Notes: generated by a model not told the origin, from the letters alone. Shown: positions 11,001 to 23,754, numbered from the stretch's first letter. The stretch is 64,000 nucleotides of DNA from Megalonaias nervosa (GCA_016617855.1 JAECUM010094234.1:1-64000); one strand, 5' to 3'. A program made the numbers and translations.

Positions 11001-11278
11001 AGGACCCCACACAATCCATCCAACGCTCACTGGCATATCAGCTAGTATTAAAGGGCAAACTGACCCAGCCAATGAGTGTATACTTCATTGCCCTTAAAGG
11101 ACCATATGGGGACACAAGAATTGATCAGGCTATCTACTTCCATGAGTTTACCGCAGACAGCTCAGAAACTGAGCTGCAGGATTTGCCAATTCTAGACTCA
11201 ATTGAATGCAACAAACTTTTGGCCGCAAAGACAATCAACCTGAGATTGATTATGTTCCAACTTCCTGGAAAACAGTAG
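5069..11278 (+). CDS. ZFTRAF1: ZFTRAF1/CYHR1-like RING and TRAF-type zinc-finger protein, 3' part (3 exons)
   Basis: Three coding exons were read: 5069-5307, 7551-7762 and 10881-11278 (stop TAG 11276-11278). Acceptors are TTTTCAG, GCTTTAG and TTTCAG; donors are GTGAGA and GTAATA. The phases join to 849 nt, giving 282 residues plus stop with no break. Exon 1 begins inside a RING finger ([11 protein letters not shown], then CPNC about 17 residues later) and runs into a Cys/His-rich TRAF/SIAH-type finger (CQYC, the H in LSYHEQ, then a Cys). This continues in exon 2 with [12 protein letters not shown] and HEETCMH, followed by a short helical linker. Exon 3 gives the conserved C-terminal domain ([37 protein letters not shown]). 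These features match, from memory, vertebrate CYHR1/ZFTRAF1 closely. The upstream exon with the first RING cysteines was not found. The family is a putative RING protein; ligase activity is not shown by the sequence. Introns are 2.2 and 3.1 kb and packed with minisatellites. Confidence 0.93.
6488..6572. repeat. 28-bp tandem repeat, 3 copies
   Basis: Three near-identical copies of AAATATCAGTCATAGTGC followed by TCCAGTTC, period 28 (for example 6493 and 6521), inside the ZFTRAF1-like intron. Confidence 0.95.
7088..7130. repeat. ATT then TTTA microsatellite
   Basis: Short runs of (ATT/ATG)n followed by TTTA repeats in the intron. Confidence 0.9.
7785..8010. repeat. 36-bp minisatellite, ~6 copies
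   Basis: The unit is TAGGTGTTACCCTTTTCC then ATTTGTATGTCTCTACAC. The array starts about 22 bp after the exon-2 donor of the ZFTRAF1-like gene and degenerates to the right. Confidence 0.95.
8150..8292. repeat. 70-bp tandem duplication
   Basis: Two nearly perfect copies of a unit beginning GTAAAGTAAAAGTAGCCAGG and ending GCCCTGTTAGGTGTTATCAT. The tail resembles the neighbouring 36-bp unit. Confidence 0.95.
8990..9300 (-). mobile_element. tRNA-derived SINE, family A, copy 1
   Basis: The tRNA-like head lies at 9228-9300 on the minus strand, with a box-B-like GGTTCGAACC at 9241-9250 and a box-A-like TAACCACTTAG complement. The body (GCGGCATCATGCCGCAGACA, 'cctgacaccaggctgaccag') matches copies at 41912-42194 and 49050-49367. 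It lies inside the last intron of the ZFTRAF1-like gene, antisense to it. Confidence 0.85.
9612..10135. repeat. 22-bp minisatellite, ~24 copies
   Basis: The unit is CTGTAATAGACTAAGTTTAA plus 'ct', with alternatives 'gtgat' for 'gtaat' and 'aggtt' for 'agttt'. Copies sharing the same variant are interspersed, as expected from multi-unit duplications. The array is intronic in the ZFTRAF1-like gene. Confidence 0.97.
10290..10745. repeat. degenerate intronic repeats
   Basis: Similar words recur ('ggatatgttctaccaaagtttg' type at ~10301 and ~10684; 'accaggtcatggtc/aaccaggagaaaa'). This is an old, diverged tandem repeat with no coding signal. Confidence 0.5.
10776..10937 (+). repeat. 79-bp tandem duplication spanning splice acceptor and start of last exon
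   Basis: Sequence around GCAAGTCTTCATCTTTCTTT, CAGATCTCCAG and GACTTCCTGACAAAGTTGTT is present twice, offset by 79 bp (the G before ATCTCC at 10801 and 10880). Both copies keep a pyrimidine tract and CAG acceptor. Since 79 is not a multiple of three, only the second acceptor keeps the frame into the conserved C-terminal domain; the first would lead quickly to a stop. There are four visible substitutions or more, so the duplication is not brand new. Confidence 0.95.
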
Positions 11279-11575
11279 TAATGAAGTTAAACCAGAACAC
11301 GTGAATATGCTAAGGCATTAATTAACTTGCCTTGTTGTTTTATGCTGTGTGTTATTTTTTTTCATTGACTTTTGTGTTCATCTCACTCCAGCTGTTTAAT
11401 GTAAGGCAAAACATCAAATCATTGCACATGTAGTTATGTATTGCATCTTTTAGCTGTGTATATAAAACTAGCATGACATTGAATGTTTGCATTGAAATAA
11501 TGGTTGTCATGGAAACAGAATATAAAAAGAAATCTTGTTCAGTCTTTAAATAAAAGGCATGTCTGGCATTTTGAT
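11279..11575 (+). other. 3' UTR and poly(A) signal of the ZFTRAF1-like gene
   Basis: AT-rich sequence follows the stop at 11276-11278. A canonical AATAAA lies at 11549-11554, about 270 bp downstream, followed by 'ggcatgtctggcattttg', a plausible GU/U-rich cleavage context. Confidence 0.65.
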
Positions 11576-12040
11576 TAATATATTTGAGCTATTGAAAAAA
11601 ATTTTGCCCCCCCCAAATATTGGGACATTTTTTTGCATTTAGCACTTCAGTTCAAATGTTTTATTGTACAGTTTGAACATGGTGAAAATACTTTCTCACA
11701 TTACAAGAAATATTGCAGCTTTTGAGGTTTACTGTGCAAAGCTGGCTTTCCCGACAAAGTATTTGATTTACTTAACAGTTTTATCACAAGCTCAAGTACT
11801 GTTTTATTTCTGAGATTTTGTTTCCTACAATTTAGGAGCACTAGTGTTCCACATAATGGCAACAGTGACATCGCACAATGAATTTAATATCAGATGGTTG
11901 TTAGATTTTAGATGGGTCATATTTTCTCAGCTCCCTTTATCAAGTACGTTCTGTTGTTGTCTTTTTACTCTGGTTTATGTAAATTCCAGTTTTTATCATA
12001 AACCAGGAGAGCTTATGGGATGGTCAGTTGTTCATTGACC
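11576..12040. other. intergenic, nothing recognised
   Basis: AT-rich with no exon or clear repeat. Confidence 0.5.
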
Positions 12041-12059
12041 ATCCATCCTTTGCACAAGT

Positions 12060-12800
12060 TTGTTATCACTACATCTTAAGTAGTTAGGGGATGGCCTTTA
12101 CACACACATTCATCCAGTTGATCCTAAATGAAAATGGTTCTGCTTGAACATTTATTATGACTGCCACAGGGGCCAGCTGGAAACTCAAGTTATCTTTACT
12201 TTCGAATGGATGGTCATATTAACATAAGATTTCTCAGAAAGACTTCTTTTATGATGTCTGGTACTGACTTGATGTAAGAAATTGCCTCCACAATGGACAT
12301 AATGAAAATTTTGTTATATCTACTAACCTTGAATAGATTATTGTATCAACATGTGGTTTACGCAAAGACTTCTTATGGTGTATAGTTGGTCCTAAGTGAA
12401 AATGGTTTTGATCTGACATCCAGTTATGGATACCATCATATTCTTATCCCTAATCCTCCTGAATGAAAGTGTTGTTGCTTTGAGATTTTCACCAAAAGAC
12501 TTTTAATATGTATAGTTGATCATACATGAAACTAGTGCTGCTTACAGATCCAATATGGCCACTACAGCAGTCATCATAAAAATCTTGTTATTGCTGCACC
12601 TCCTTAATGGATGATCATATCAACATGGGGTTTTACTCAGTGACTTCTTATGTCTAGTTGGGCCTAACTGAAAATGGTGCTGGTCAGATATCCGACTTAA
12701 CACCAACATTAGTCATATTGAGAGAAAATCTTGTGTCACTGATTGAATGGTCATAGCAACATCTGACAGCCACAGCAGTTAATTTAAAAATCTTGTTATT
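12060..12800. repeat. degenerate ~150-170 bp tandem repeat, ~4-5 copies
   Basis: Recurring words are 'gttg(a/g)tcctaa(a/g)tgaaaatgg', 'aatggatggtcatat(t/c)aacat', 'gacttctta/ttatg' and 'aatcttgttattgctg', at roughly 150-170 bp spacing. Copies are strongly diverged. Confidence 0.65.
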
Positions 12801-13690
12801 GCTGAAGAATATAAGAGTTGGTTTCAACACTCAGTAGAGAAACAAAAGAAAGAAAAGGTCTTGAAATCTTGAAAATTCATTTTGGCCAGTAGAAAATCAG
12901 TCCCTTCAAGGTACATGTTTTATATCTATGCATTCTACTGAGACACTTTCTAAGGGAGGAACATATGATCAGAGATGGTTATGATTTCATTTTGAACAAG
13001 AGGGGAATAAGTGATAAGATCATAAAATAGAGTATGTATGTAAGTATGTATGTATATGTGTAAATATAGATTTAATGGCATGTCAGTGCAATACTGCCTA
13101 CATAGTACTGACTTATAATTTACGTGTGCTGATTTCAGATAAAATTTTATTAAATGGGTCAAATATTTTTTTTTATCTTGCAAGCCTTGAAAGGCAAAAG
13201 ATTAAAATTTTTTAACAATTTTCATTAATTTTATTTGAAACTGTAACACACATACGATTCTGTTTATCACATGATGCAAAACACTGATTTTATTAGATGA
13301 AAATGTGAAAAAACAATGGATGCTTCCTCGTTACACCTTTGCCATATATTACATTATAACGTCAGTGATAATGTGATGAGGGGTTATTATTTATTGATCT
13401 TGCATATAGAAAAATTATGGATATAATCTAAATAGCTGGTATTCATTCATTAACATATAATTTAGGTCACCATGATTTAATAATTGTTTTAAAATAAACT
13501 TGTTACAGATTTGCAGTAGGCGCCATAGTTTACATTCATTGCAAGGTTATATAACAGGAATCATTAAGTTAACATATTTATCCATTTACTCATGCATACA
13601 CTCAAACACCTAACCATCAAAAATTAGATTCAAATCAGGTATCACACAATGCACTAGTAGATAGGTATTAATGCTGTTACCTCAGAATTA
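12801..13690. other. intergenic, nothing recognised
   Basis: AT-rich, with a short TATG-like microsatellite near 13030-13060. No exon seen. Confidence 0.5.
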
Positions 13691-13699
13691 TAAGTAACA

Positions 13700-14900
13700 C
13701 AAATCTATGGGCACATTATGAGAGGGCACCTGTCTCTATATTTTCAACACTTTTTGAGCATGACACCGTGGCTCAAGGTCCTGAAATTTTGAAATTCTAT
13801 AACTTCAGTTAAAAACCTTTGTTCCTTTACTATCATGCAGAATTTTTGTTACATGTATCATATTTGATTTTTATTTTTTTACACCCTGACCATATCTGTT
13901 GATGGAGTATATTGACTAACTCTTGTCTGTCCATCACTAATTTCACTTCTACCTGAAAATCCATGATGGATTGAAATAAAATTTGGCATTAGGCTTTACA
14001 TTTCAGCTGAATTTTAGGGAGTTATCTCCCATGTTTGAGTTGCAATTAACCTTTGCATTAAGGAAGTCTAGGTCAGGTTTTTGATTTTCACCATTTCTGG
14101 TTCAGTTTGATTTTGAACTTTGCTGTGATATTGCATTTCCACTCAGTAACATTTAAAAATCTTCATGCATTAATATAAAATTTGTGCTGAGGCTTTGTAT
14201 TAAAAACATTTTAGTTAAGTTCACTTTTTACCATTAAATGGTAAAATTTTATGGAGTTGTGGCCCTTGCTTGAATTAGAGCTTTGCCCCTTCATTTTATT
14301 TCACTCAGTTACTCTTGAAGGACATTATGGATTTGAATTAAATTTTGTCCAAGGCATTAAAAAGACGGCACATTTGCTTTTTACTATTTTCCACCAAAAA
14401 TCTTGGTCCTAGTTTGACTTCAGTTTCTACTAATAGGTCTTGGAGGACCAAATGGATTGAAACTACCTGTGGCATGAGATTTCACATTAAAAAGACCCAA
14501 GTCAAGTTAGACTTTCACAGGGTTTATTTTGGCAAAATATAGAATTATGGCCCCTGTCTCCCAGAATTTTGCCATTTTATTGCATGATATTGTTACGGAT
14601 ATCCATGTCTTATAGACATAGTTCTTCTTGGGCTTTGAACTCAACCCGAGTTTCATGCTTGAAAGGTTTTGAGAAAAATAGGCCTGGGTCGGTACTGCTT
14701 GCATCTGGCTTGTTTCTGCACATAAACATATTATACAACATACATGCATTTGCAAGTTAAATTCCTTTACTAAAAGAAATGAAAGTGTCTCATCTTTATA
14801 GTGTCCAGATATTGAACTCATAACATGCTTTGTAGATCTTTTCATTAAAAAAAGACACTTTTCTTGAATTATGGGAAAGTTTGAAACTTTGTAATTTTTT
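13700..14900. repeat. old dispersed/tandem repeat family, diverged
   Basis: Phrases recur at about 150-200 bp: 'ccatgatggattgaa(a)t(a)aaattt', 'agttatctccc/gagttgtggcccttgc/aattatggcccctgtc' and 'aggctttacattt/aggctttgtatt'. The open frame at 14507-14908 on the minus strand falls in this repeat and is not credible as a gene. Confidence 0.55.
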
Positions 14901-16840
14901 ATTTCCATTTGAAACCATCTATTTTTTAGCTCCTTTAGTAACTTTTAAGGCTTGTCTGTTAAGCGCTGGATATTTTAATATTGTATTCAGATTTATTAAA
15001 AGCACCATAGAAGTAGTCAATTTTTTTTTCTAGAAATTGTATGCAATATATTTAGTTGATTTATATATCCATATCCATAATAAATGTGTAAATTACCTCC
15101 TACCCACTGACTTATCACTAACTGGAAAACAAAAACAAGATCATATTACACTGAGGCACCATATAGTGAGTTATCATTCTATTAGTTACAATGTTAGATT
15201 TAATAAGAATCAAGCAAACAGAAATTTCTACAGATATTCTGACTTGAAAGATATCACGATATGCAGTCCGATCTGTATAAGCAATAACCACTTTATGAAC
15301 TTTATGATGTTTAGTGTCAGTGATTTATCAGCATTTTCTTTCATTTCTTTCTTAAATTATTATTACTATTCCAGAAATGTTAATTTCAATCAAACAAAAT
15401 GACCCATTAAGTAAAAGAATTTTGCAGAATTTGAGATTTTACAAAAAACCAATTTGGTCTTTTACAATATCTTCTGACCATTTGCAATGGTGTATCATGT
15501 AGAGGGATGGGGAAAATATTTATTTGTATAGATAATACCACACCAAACAAATCCTGACTGTCCACACAAAATAAAGTAAAAAGTAAAAAGGCAAAAGTAT
15601 TAGTAAATTAAACGGGTATGTAAATAATGTCTGTATATTTTGTACAGTGAGTCATGTAGATTCTTTGCTTTTATTACTTGTATAGAAAAATTATGTATGC
15701 TGCCAAGACATAATTCATTGTATTCAGGAAATAGTAGAAAATGCTTTGAACAGGTAATCACCACAATAATTCCGAGAGTAATATTTTAGATTTTCTTGTG
15801 ACATTCATAATTGTATACTGTTAAACCATGAGCTTTTGAAGGTAGTTTAAGCAAGTCTTTCACCAGGAAATTAACATGTTACAGTTAAATCAAGCATGAC
15901 TTAGAGACTGCTCGGTGTGCCAGATTTGAGAGAGAAAAAATAGCTTTGAGAAATTTCTTTGATAAAACAAGAATATGTTTAGCTTGTAATTTTTTAATAT
16001 TTTATATAAGGCAGTGCATCTTCATACAGAAATTCTAGTCACTAAAACATTTTATAGGCTAGCATTTTCACTGAGAACTAATTTAGAAGAGTGCTATGGT
16101 ATATGTCATACAGATATGTCAATCAGAAATCCGAAGATTTAAAGAGCAACCTACCTACTTTTAACAAATTTGTAAAATGCACTGAAAGAGATCTTTATGT
16201 ATGTCTCTTTATAATGTGCAGTAATTATATCCTGTAAGAAGAAACCTCTACTGCATAATATGTAAAAAAAAAAAAAACGCATAGTTCTGTACAAAAATCT
16301 GACCATGTCATTCAGGATTATATCTGTTTTTCAATAGATATACTAGAATAATCTCCCTTGGAGAAGACAATATTGGAATAATAGTTTTCATACATTAATT
16401 ACATTGAAATATCATCGACTTTATTAGGACTTAGAATATTTGTATTTAAACAAATTTACCAGGTATTTTTGAAAATTATTCCTTTATTTATCTAGTATCA
16501 AAATAGTTGTAGATTCTTTTTTTTCTCTTCCATTTCAGTAATTTTAATCCAAACATGGGTGTTGAGTTCACAACAAAAGGTCAGCTGGATAACAAAATAC
16601 TGTTTAATATTTAATACATGTAACTATTTAGTATGTCACATGATAAATTCTCAACTTCCAATTGGCCAACTACAAGGATTTACAATAGGACAGTATACAT
16701 TTCTCCGTGACTCTGGGAATACTATGCTTCTAATTAGCGATTGCACCTTTTATAGCAGGCACTATTGCCATTGTCAGACACCTATGTTATATAATGTATA
16801 TGATGTCACATAATGTATTTAATCTATTATTGTCTTCCCC
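14900..16840. other. intergenic
   Basis: No exon was seen. Bases 15745-15815 form one member of a dispersed repeat pair with 21722-21795. Confidence 0.5.
15745..15815. repeat. dispersed repeat, copy 1
   Basis: 'ggtaatcaccacaataattcc' through 'cagattttcttgtgacattca' is shared with 21722-21795, with a few substitutions. Confidence 0.8.
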
Positions 16841-16849
16841 ATTGAGAAC

Positions 16850-17516
16850 AGTCTTTCAACAGTGTTGTGTGGTGGGGAATAGTGCTCTCACATTCAGCGT
16901 TTGCACTGTCCTCCTACAGTGTTGTTTGGTGGGAAGTAGTGCCCCTAATCTTGGGCTTGTTCACTATCTGCCTACAGCGTTACTTGGTGGGGCATACTGT
17001 CCTCACATTTGGCTCGGGCACTATTCTACAAAACCCAGCACTTTAAGGGAACAGTGTTACTTGGTGGGGCATACTGTCCTCACATTTGGCTCGGGCACTA
17101 TTCTACAAAACCCAGCACTTTAAGGGAACAGTGTTACTTGGTGGGGCATACTGTCCTCACATTTGGCTCGGGCACTATTCTACAAAACCCAGCACTTTAA
17201 GGGAACAGTGTTACTTGGTGGGGCATACTGTCCTCACATTTGGCTTGGGCACTATTCTACAAAACCCAGCACTTTAAGGGAACAGTGTTACTTGGTGGGG
17301 CATACTGTCCTCACATTTGGCTTGGGCACTATTCTACAAAACCCAGCACTTTAAGGGAACAGTGTTACTTGGTGGGGCATACTGTCCTCACATTTGGCTT
17401 GGGCACTATTCTACAAAACCCAGCACTTTAAGGGAACAGTGTTACTTGGTGGGGCATACTGTCCTCACATTTGGCTCGGGCACTATTCTACAAAACCCAG
17501 CACTTTAAGGGAACAG
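16850..17516. repeat. 77-bp minisatellite, ~7 homogenised copies plus diverged leading units
   Basis: From 16981 the unit GTTACTTGGTGGGGCATACT then GTCCTCACATTTGGC and the ACAAAACCCAGCACTTTAAG block repeats every 77 bp. The only difference noticed between units is C/T in CTCGGG/CTTGGG, in the order C C C T T T C. At 16850-16980 lie shorter, diverged units of about 65 bp. As 77 is 2 mod 3, the same ~63-codon pseudo-ORF appears in each frame in turn. Confidence 0.97.
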
Positions 17517-18170
17517 TTCCATTGGGAGAAGGCAGTACTAGAAAAAATAGTACCCATTGCTGATCACTATTGCAGTGTTTAAACTCTGCACAATTATATG
17601 GAAATTTTGTATACTGGGAGCAACATAAGAAACATAAATAGTGCAAAATTATGTTTCTATCACTTCCATTTTATGTGTTAGCTACAACATGAATTAGTTT
17701 GCTCTTGCAAGATCTCACAGATGGTTGCTCCAGCAGCAATGCATTTACTATGTGAATATTGTTATACAAGAAGTGCAAATTTCAGCAGAGTAGGTTAAAT
17801 TGACCTACATTTCACAGTTCAATGACCTATTTGCAATGTCTTCACACTTAATTTCTTTTAAAATATTTGATGTAATTACATTTTAGTTTAATATTTTGAT
17901 TATTTTCTGGAGGTTTTAATTTAAATTTGTTATTTAAAAAAGGTTAATTTCTCATATTTTTGTTTGAATAAGTATATACTAATTGTGTTCTTTCTATTTT
18001 GTCAACTTTATCCTGGTGTCAAAATAAGAATCTATTTTTAAAAAATAACACAAACGACATTGTGAGGTAACATTTGGAGGGCATTGTGTTATCTCAATGA
18101 CTATTAGCAAGACTGGCTTTGCTGTCTGTTCATCGGGAACTTCAAATTTAGAATATTTTATATCACAGAA
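17517..18170. other. intergenic, nothing recognised
   Basis: AT-rich; no exon, RNA gene or repeat seen. Confidence 0.5.
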
Positions 18171-18210
18171 TAATTAATTAATTAATTAATTAATTAATTA
18201 ATTAATTATC
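18171..18210. repeat. (AATT)n microsatellite
   Basis: About nine AATT units, self-complementary and able to form a hairpin. Confidence 0.95.
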
Positions 18211-18359
18211 TGATTAATTGGTATAGGTACAGTCAGTTATTTTCAACAGAAGTGAATTTTTTGAACATTTTTTACAGATACCATGGTTGGAATTTTTATC
18301 TTTACTGCCTTTCCTCACATAGTTACATTTTATTTTCCATTCATCTTGTACAGTTGTTT

Positions 18360-18490
18360 GATTTTGTACATTTTTTTATAAAGTCTACATCCCATGGTAA
18401 AATTGGGTGGTTTGTACATTTTTTATAAGGTCTACATGTCCTGGTAAAATTGGGTGGTTTGTGCATTTCTTGCTAGGTTTACATACCATT
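18360..18490. repeat. 47-bp tandem repeat, ~3 copies
   Basis: GGTAAAATTGGGTGGTTTGT occurs at 18396 and 18443 with 'ataa(a/g)gtctacat' between them; a third, diverged unit follows. Confidence 0.9.
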
Positions 18491-19044
18491 GTACAAAGTG
18501 TATGCTGACACAAAGAGTGACCAATTTCAGACATTTTATTTTTAAACTAATTTTAAAAATTCATTTATTATTCAAATCCTGCATGCCATATAGAATTAAA
18601 CAGTCACAGTTGGGTATTTATCAGTGTAAAATTTAATCACTTGCAAATTTTTAAAAAAGTCAGATGAACTTTATGAGGGATTATACCAAATTTACACTTC
18701 AGTAAATTCATGACTATCATCATTTCTTACTTATAATTTCAATTTTCATAAGTGGATTCCATCAACATAAATATGATATTAGATAGCACATAGTTTTCTC
18801 TCGAGTCTCTTAACATGGCACCAGAATAACTAATCCTGTCTTCGTTAGTCAGGTGCTGTCACTGGAGAACTAAGGGGATCAATGACCACTGGCTAGCAAA
18901 GATAATCTAGCCCACACAGAATCATAACACACGAGTTGATGAGGGTCACATTGATTTTCATTGGCTAAGAATATTTGTTATGTTTAGTGTTTATTGTTAT
19001 TGCTTTCCACATATAAATAATATGAATGACAACAGCCGATTGAT

Positions 19045-19195
19045 TCTGCAAACTTGGTGTGGAGTAGTGCAGTAATTTGTTAGGGTAGAGTTGCTTACAA
19101 ACTTGGTGTGGAGTAGTAATTTGTTACGGTAGAGTTGCTTACAAACTTGGTGTGGAGTAGTAATTTGTTACGGTAGAGTTGCTTACAAAATTTGT
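19045..19195. repeat. ~45-48 bp tandem repeat, 3 copies
   Basis: 'caaacttggtgtggagtag' followed by 'taatttgtta(c/g)gg' and 'tagagttgctta' appears three times. Confidence 0.95.
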
Positions 19196-19854
19196 CATAT
19201 ACTTTTATAATTGAGTTTAAATTTCTGATTTTATCTAGGGTTGCAAATTTGTATCTGACTTTCGGGTTAGGGGTGGGTGTAAGGATTTGACACAGAGCTT
19301 GACTGAAAGTACATTGGAAACAGGATTAATAACCTAAATTAGTCTCCAGAATTTACCAATGTGCAAAAAATTCCACATTAGTACCATGTAATGATATAAA
19401 ATCTATCTCACAGCAGAAAATGCAGTAAAGTCATAACAATTGGAATTGCTGGTATTCAGGTCAAAACTAGTTTTTATGGACTTGATTTACTGAAGTTAAT
19501 TAGATAATTTATCCATGTGATTTCAGGTTTTGTTAATACTTTAACACTTTGGATGCATTTAGTGATTCTGTTTATTTGAGCTCCTCCTGTTATTCTTTTG
19601 TTTATATTTTTGTTTATTTATTTATTTATTTCTTCATTTATTCAGACTTTAGAGTGAAAAATTTGGATTTAACATTTGTACATTCTGTCATAAGTATATT
19701 CTTTAACTTGTAGATAAATCAGACATGTAGAAAATAATTCGACATCTGAAACATAAGCACATATCAGATTAACTTATTATCTCTGATGACTTAAATAAAC
19801 CCACAAAAGATGAATTAAGAATTCTAGGTGCTGTGCAGGCCATAGATGATTAGC

Positions 19855-19948
19855 AGTTAGTATTATTTTGAAAATTGCAGTTTAAATTTCATTCATATGA
19901 GTTAGTAATATTTTGAAAATTGCAGTTTAAATTTCATTCATATGAAGA
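19855..19948. repeat. 45-bp tandem duplication
   Basis: 'ttttgaaaattgcagttt' plus 'aaatttcattcatatga' is present twice in tandem. Confidence 0.95.
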
Positions 19949-19949
19949 C

Positions 19950-22900
19950 ATTCATTGCCAGCTGTAGGGTGTAATTAAGGGCATGGCTTTTTGAGGTATG
20001 TCATTGCATATATGCTTGTGTATGTGTGTTTTTTCTGCTAGGGTACTTAAGTCCATCTGGTCTAACTTAAAGTAAATTTTTGTACCACTGGTTTGGAGAA
20101 TGATGATTCCAAAAGATCACAGAACTTGCTAATTTACTTTCAGGGAAATATAGAAATTGCCCAGATATTGAATTTAATGCTAATAAAATTCTTACTAAAA
20201 TATTTTTAAAAATCTTGAATTTATAAATAAATTTGTGTCATATTGTCTGTAAAACAGATGACATGCATAACACTGAAAATGAATTGGAAGAGTTTGTTTT
20301 GGCTTTTGATCTAAATTATTCTTTATAATAGAAACAAAAAAATATTGCAATGTAATTCTCAAATTTCATTTTCTTTTTTAATGATCAATTTATTGACTAA
20401 TTAAATAAAGTCTTCTATTGATTGCACACATTGTTAGTTTGTTGTAGTCAGTGGCACTGATATTGCTGTTTTATGGCATTTCCTGTTGAAATAATTACCT
20501 TAATTTTTAACTTGTAAGAAGCAACATTTCTGTAAATAAATTGAGATAAGGGTATTATTATTTACATAAATTTGTTTAAAATGTTTACCAGTTTAAGTGA
20601 GAATAAAATTGTTTTGAATTACAAAAAGTATATTTCCATAAATACTGTTAAATTAAAAAGGAAACTAAAATTTTAGCTGCATAAAAAAATTCATTAAAAT
20701 TTCATGAATGATACTACCATGCAAATTTAAAATTAGGATCAGAAATAGATTTAATAGATCTAAATCGATTTAAATTGAATATTTAGAAAAAAAGAAAATC
20801 AGGAACTATTAAGGATGCTTAAACAATATTTAAGGCTCACATCTATAATCACCTCCACTTAGGAATTACATTAGTTTTAGACATCTCTAAGGGTATTAAA
20901 AATTTTGTTAGCCATGTCTAATTTAAGGGCTTAACATTAATTTTTTCTCAAATCTGATACTGAAATTCATTTACTGCATAAAAAGGCAAGCCTCAACAAT
21001 TTGAGGTAAATTTCACTTGAACTGTGGATTTTTTGTTTGTTAAGTGCTGTACAACATTGGTAAAAATGAACTGCATTTTTTGTTCTGATACAATTCTGAA
21101 AATTAACTACTATGGTTGGAAAATATTTTTTTTAAAACTACATCTTTACTTTCTGACTATGAAAACTCCACCTGGGCATTACTATGGTATCTATTCAGTG
21201 CCTTCACTCAAATAATTATAATACTTAAAATCGTATTTTAAATAGGTTAATAGGTGATATCTACATATACACATAGTCTGTGTATTGGACCATTGGATCA
21301 GCATTGTTAATCTGTTTAACCAGTCGATCATTGCCACAAATGCAGAACTTTGTTTGGGCTTTTATTTTGCATTTGTGATGCACATTTCTTTCATACACCT
21401 GTATCCATTCAGACTTTTTGGCTTGGAGGGATTGACATACACTCGGTATCTAATCACCCTTTTTGGCATGGAGGGATTTCAGTTGCTCCATGTATATGGC
21501 AATGTATCCATTCTCTTTTACCAAATATAGTTTGTATTGCTACTCATAGTAAAAGTACTCTATAATCTTATTAAAATTAGTAACATGATACTGATTCCTG
21601 GGCTATTCATGGAAATTTTTATGTATCAAAGGAGGCAGCTCAATTTTGGTACATTCTTAGACTTAAGGGTAGTTATCTCCCTTGGACATTTTCATTTTGT
21701 ACTTTAGGCTACAGTAGAAAAAGCTTTCAATGGGTAATCACCACAATAATTCCAAGAATAATGTTTCAGATTTTCTTGTGACATTCAAGGAAAAGAAAAT
21801 GTTGAAAATGTTATCAAGATTCTTTAGAACCATATGTTTACAACAGTAAAAAGAACCAGGAATAGCAATATCTCATGAGATGGGTTTTCTGTCAAGTCTC
21901 ATATAAATTGATATCACTTCAACCCTCCAAGCCATCAGTATTCTTAATACTTTTTAAATGTTTTGCAAATTTACATAAAATAACATTGCATTGCTGCTAC
22001 ACTTATTTGTAATAAAAACTTAGTCTCCAGTCAGTTATATTCAAGGAATGTGATAATTAATTAATAATTAATTATTTTTCAAAACTCATTTCATTTTCTT
22101 TCATTATCGAAATAAGTCAAACAACACACTCTTCAAAAGACCTTTGTGTAATTCATTTTAAGTTTCTTTCATTTTACAGCACAGTTTGCAATAATTCAGG
22201 AAAGTTTTGGTTATATTTTTTATCATTATTGCTTAAATAGTTAAAAATTTATGATATCACATTATACATCAGGCACTGAAAATTTTTCACACACAGAAAA
22301 AAATCAATAATTGTCTAATAATTAAAATTTATGAACAAAAACATTGAATTATACAAGAGGTTTGCTACAATACCAGAATCATAAATACAAAAGTGACCAA
22401 ATAGATTTCTTTATACAAACTTTTCTTTCCCCATTTAATTGATAAAACTGCATGTAAAGGAATGACTTAAGAAAATAGAAGTAGCACCAAAATTATAGTT
22501 ACCTATTGTTTTCATTTGTTCTGATTGGCTTTAGTTAATTTAATCTGTAACAGGTACATTTCAGCTGTAATTCATTTGATCTTTAACTTTGATAGTGTGG
22601 CTGCTATTTATTTGGTCTTTAATTCTGCTATTTATTTGGTCTTGAGATATTTTGACTACAGTTAACATAATTATTGAGCCACATTATGAAGCATATTGAA
22701 TATGAAATTAAAGGTATTCCCAAAATGTGGTCAGCTTGATGGTGTAAATTTAGATAATGAAAAAATGCATTTGGCAATATTCTGTCTTCTCACAACTGTG
22801 ATAAAAAAATTCATATAATGCAGAAAAATCTCTACATGTGGTGAGTTTGTGAATACAGCTTTTGTTTGGCAAAGATTGTCCCTGGCTTTCTTGGACCTGG

Positions 22901-23750
22901 TTTTGTAGCATTTGAAATCTTTGTGAAGATACAGAGTACATAGTTACATTTGCAAAACTGGACACTTGTACAAGTCCTTTAATATTTCATAGTAGATTAG
23001 TGTTTTGATTGACATGGAAAGTTAAACATTATATGGCAAGCACCTTGCTTGCTTTTTCTTTTCTTCCCTGAGCAACCTGTACTGGACAAGACATTCATCT
23101 GAAATTCTAAGATTCAGTTTTTGAATGGAAATCAACTGTGGTATCTGTATTTAAAAAAACATCAATAAAAAACATGTATGGTGAACATTTCTACATGAAA
23201 AGTGCATGCAAAAGAAGAAAAAAAGATGTCATTAAAAAAATTTAATTAATGTGAAAATTAGAGCTACTTTGAATGTCTAATCCAACTTTGGGACAAAGAC
23301 AGGAAGCATGTAAATCATATAGGGTCTTTAGGAATGCACCATAAAGGATGGGCAGGTAACTCTGTATCTTAAGGTAGTCTGCACAATGATTAATACTTTT
23401 TTCCTGAATTATAACAGTTTGTTAGTTGCTTGCTCGAATGCCTGACCTCTACAACCAGCCATCACAATGTTGGGGAATTTTTTAGTCATGTTTATGTAAG
23501 AAATAGATCATATAGATGAAAACAAAAAATAATTCATTACTTGTTAATTGTTACCAAAATAAATAAATGGTTTGCACAGCACCTTTGGTCCATCTTTAGC
23601 CTCAGAATTATGGACATGGGTCATGTGACTCCCAGGTTAAGATTAATGGCCAGGTCAATTGTTAGTTTTGTCAGTGGTAATTACAGTATATCCATTTTTG
23701 TCATTTAGAATTACCCAATCCTCATGACTTGTCTTCAGACTTGTATTCAA
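19950..23750. other. intergenic, AT-rich
   Basis: No exon was seen. There is one dispersed repeat copy at 21722-21795. Open frames here are short and low-complexity. Confidence 0.5.
21722..21795. repeat. dispersed repeat, copy 2
   Basis: Partner of 15745-15815, in the same orientation. Confidence 0.8.
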
Positions 23751-23754
23751 CAGT

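Noticed and set aside
14507..14908. 133-codon minus-strand ORF
   Set aside because: It lies in an old degenerate repeat and has no recognisable domain, splice structure or start context.
17009..17582. Six overlapping, near-identical ~63-codon ORFs, as if a peptide gene family
   Set aside because: They arise from a 77-bp tandem repeat read in successive frames, and each starts at TTG rather than ATG.
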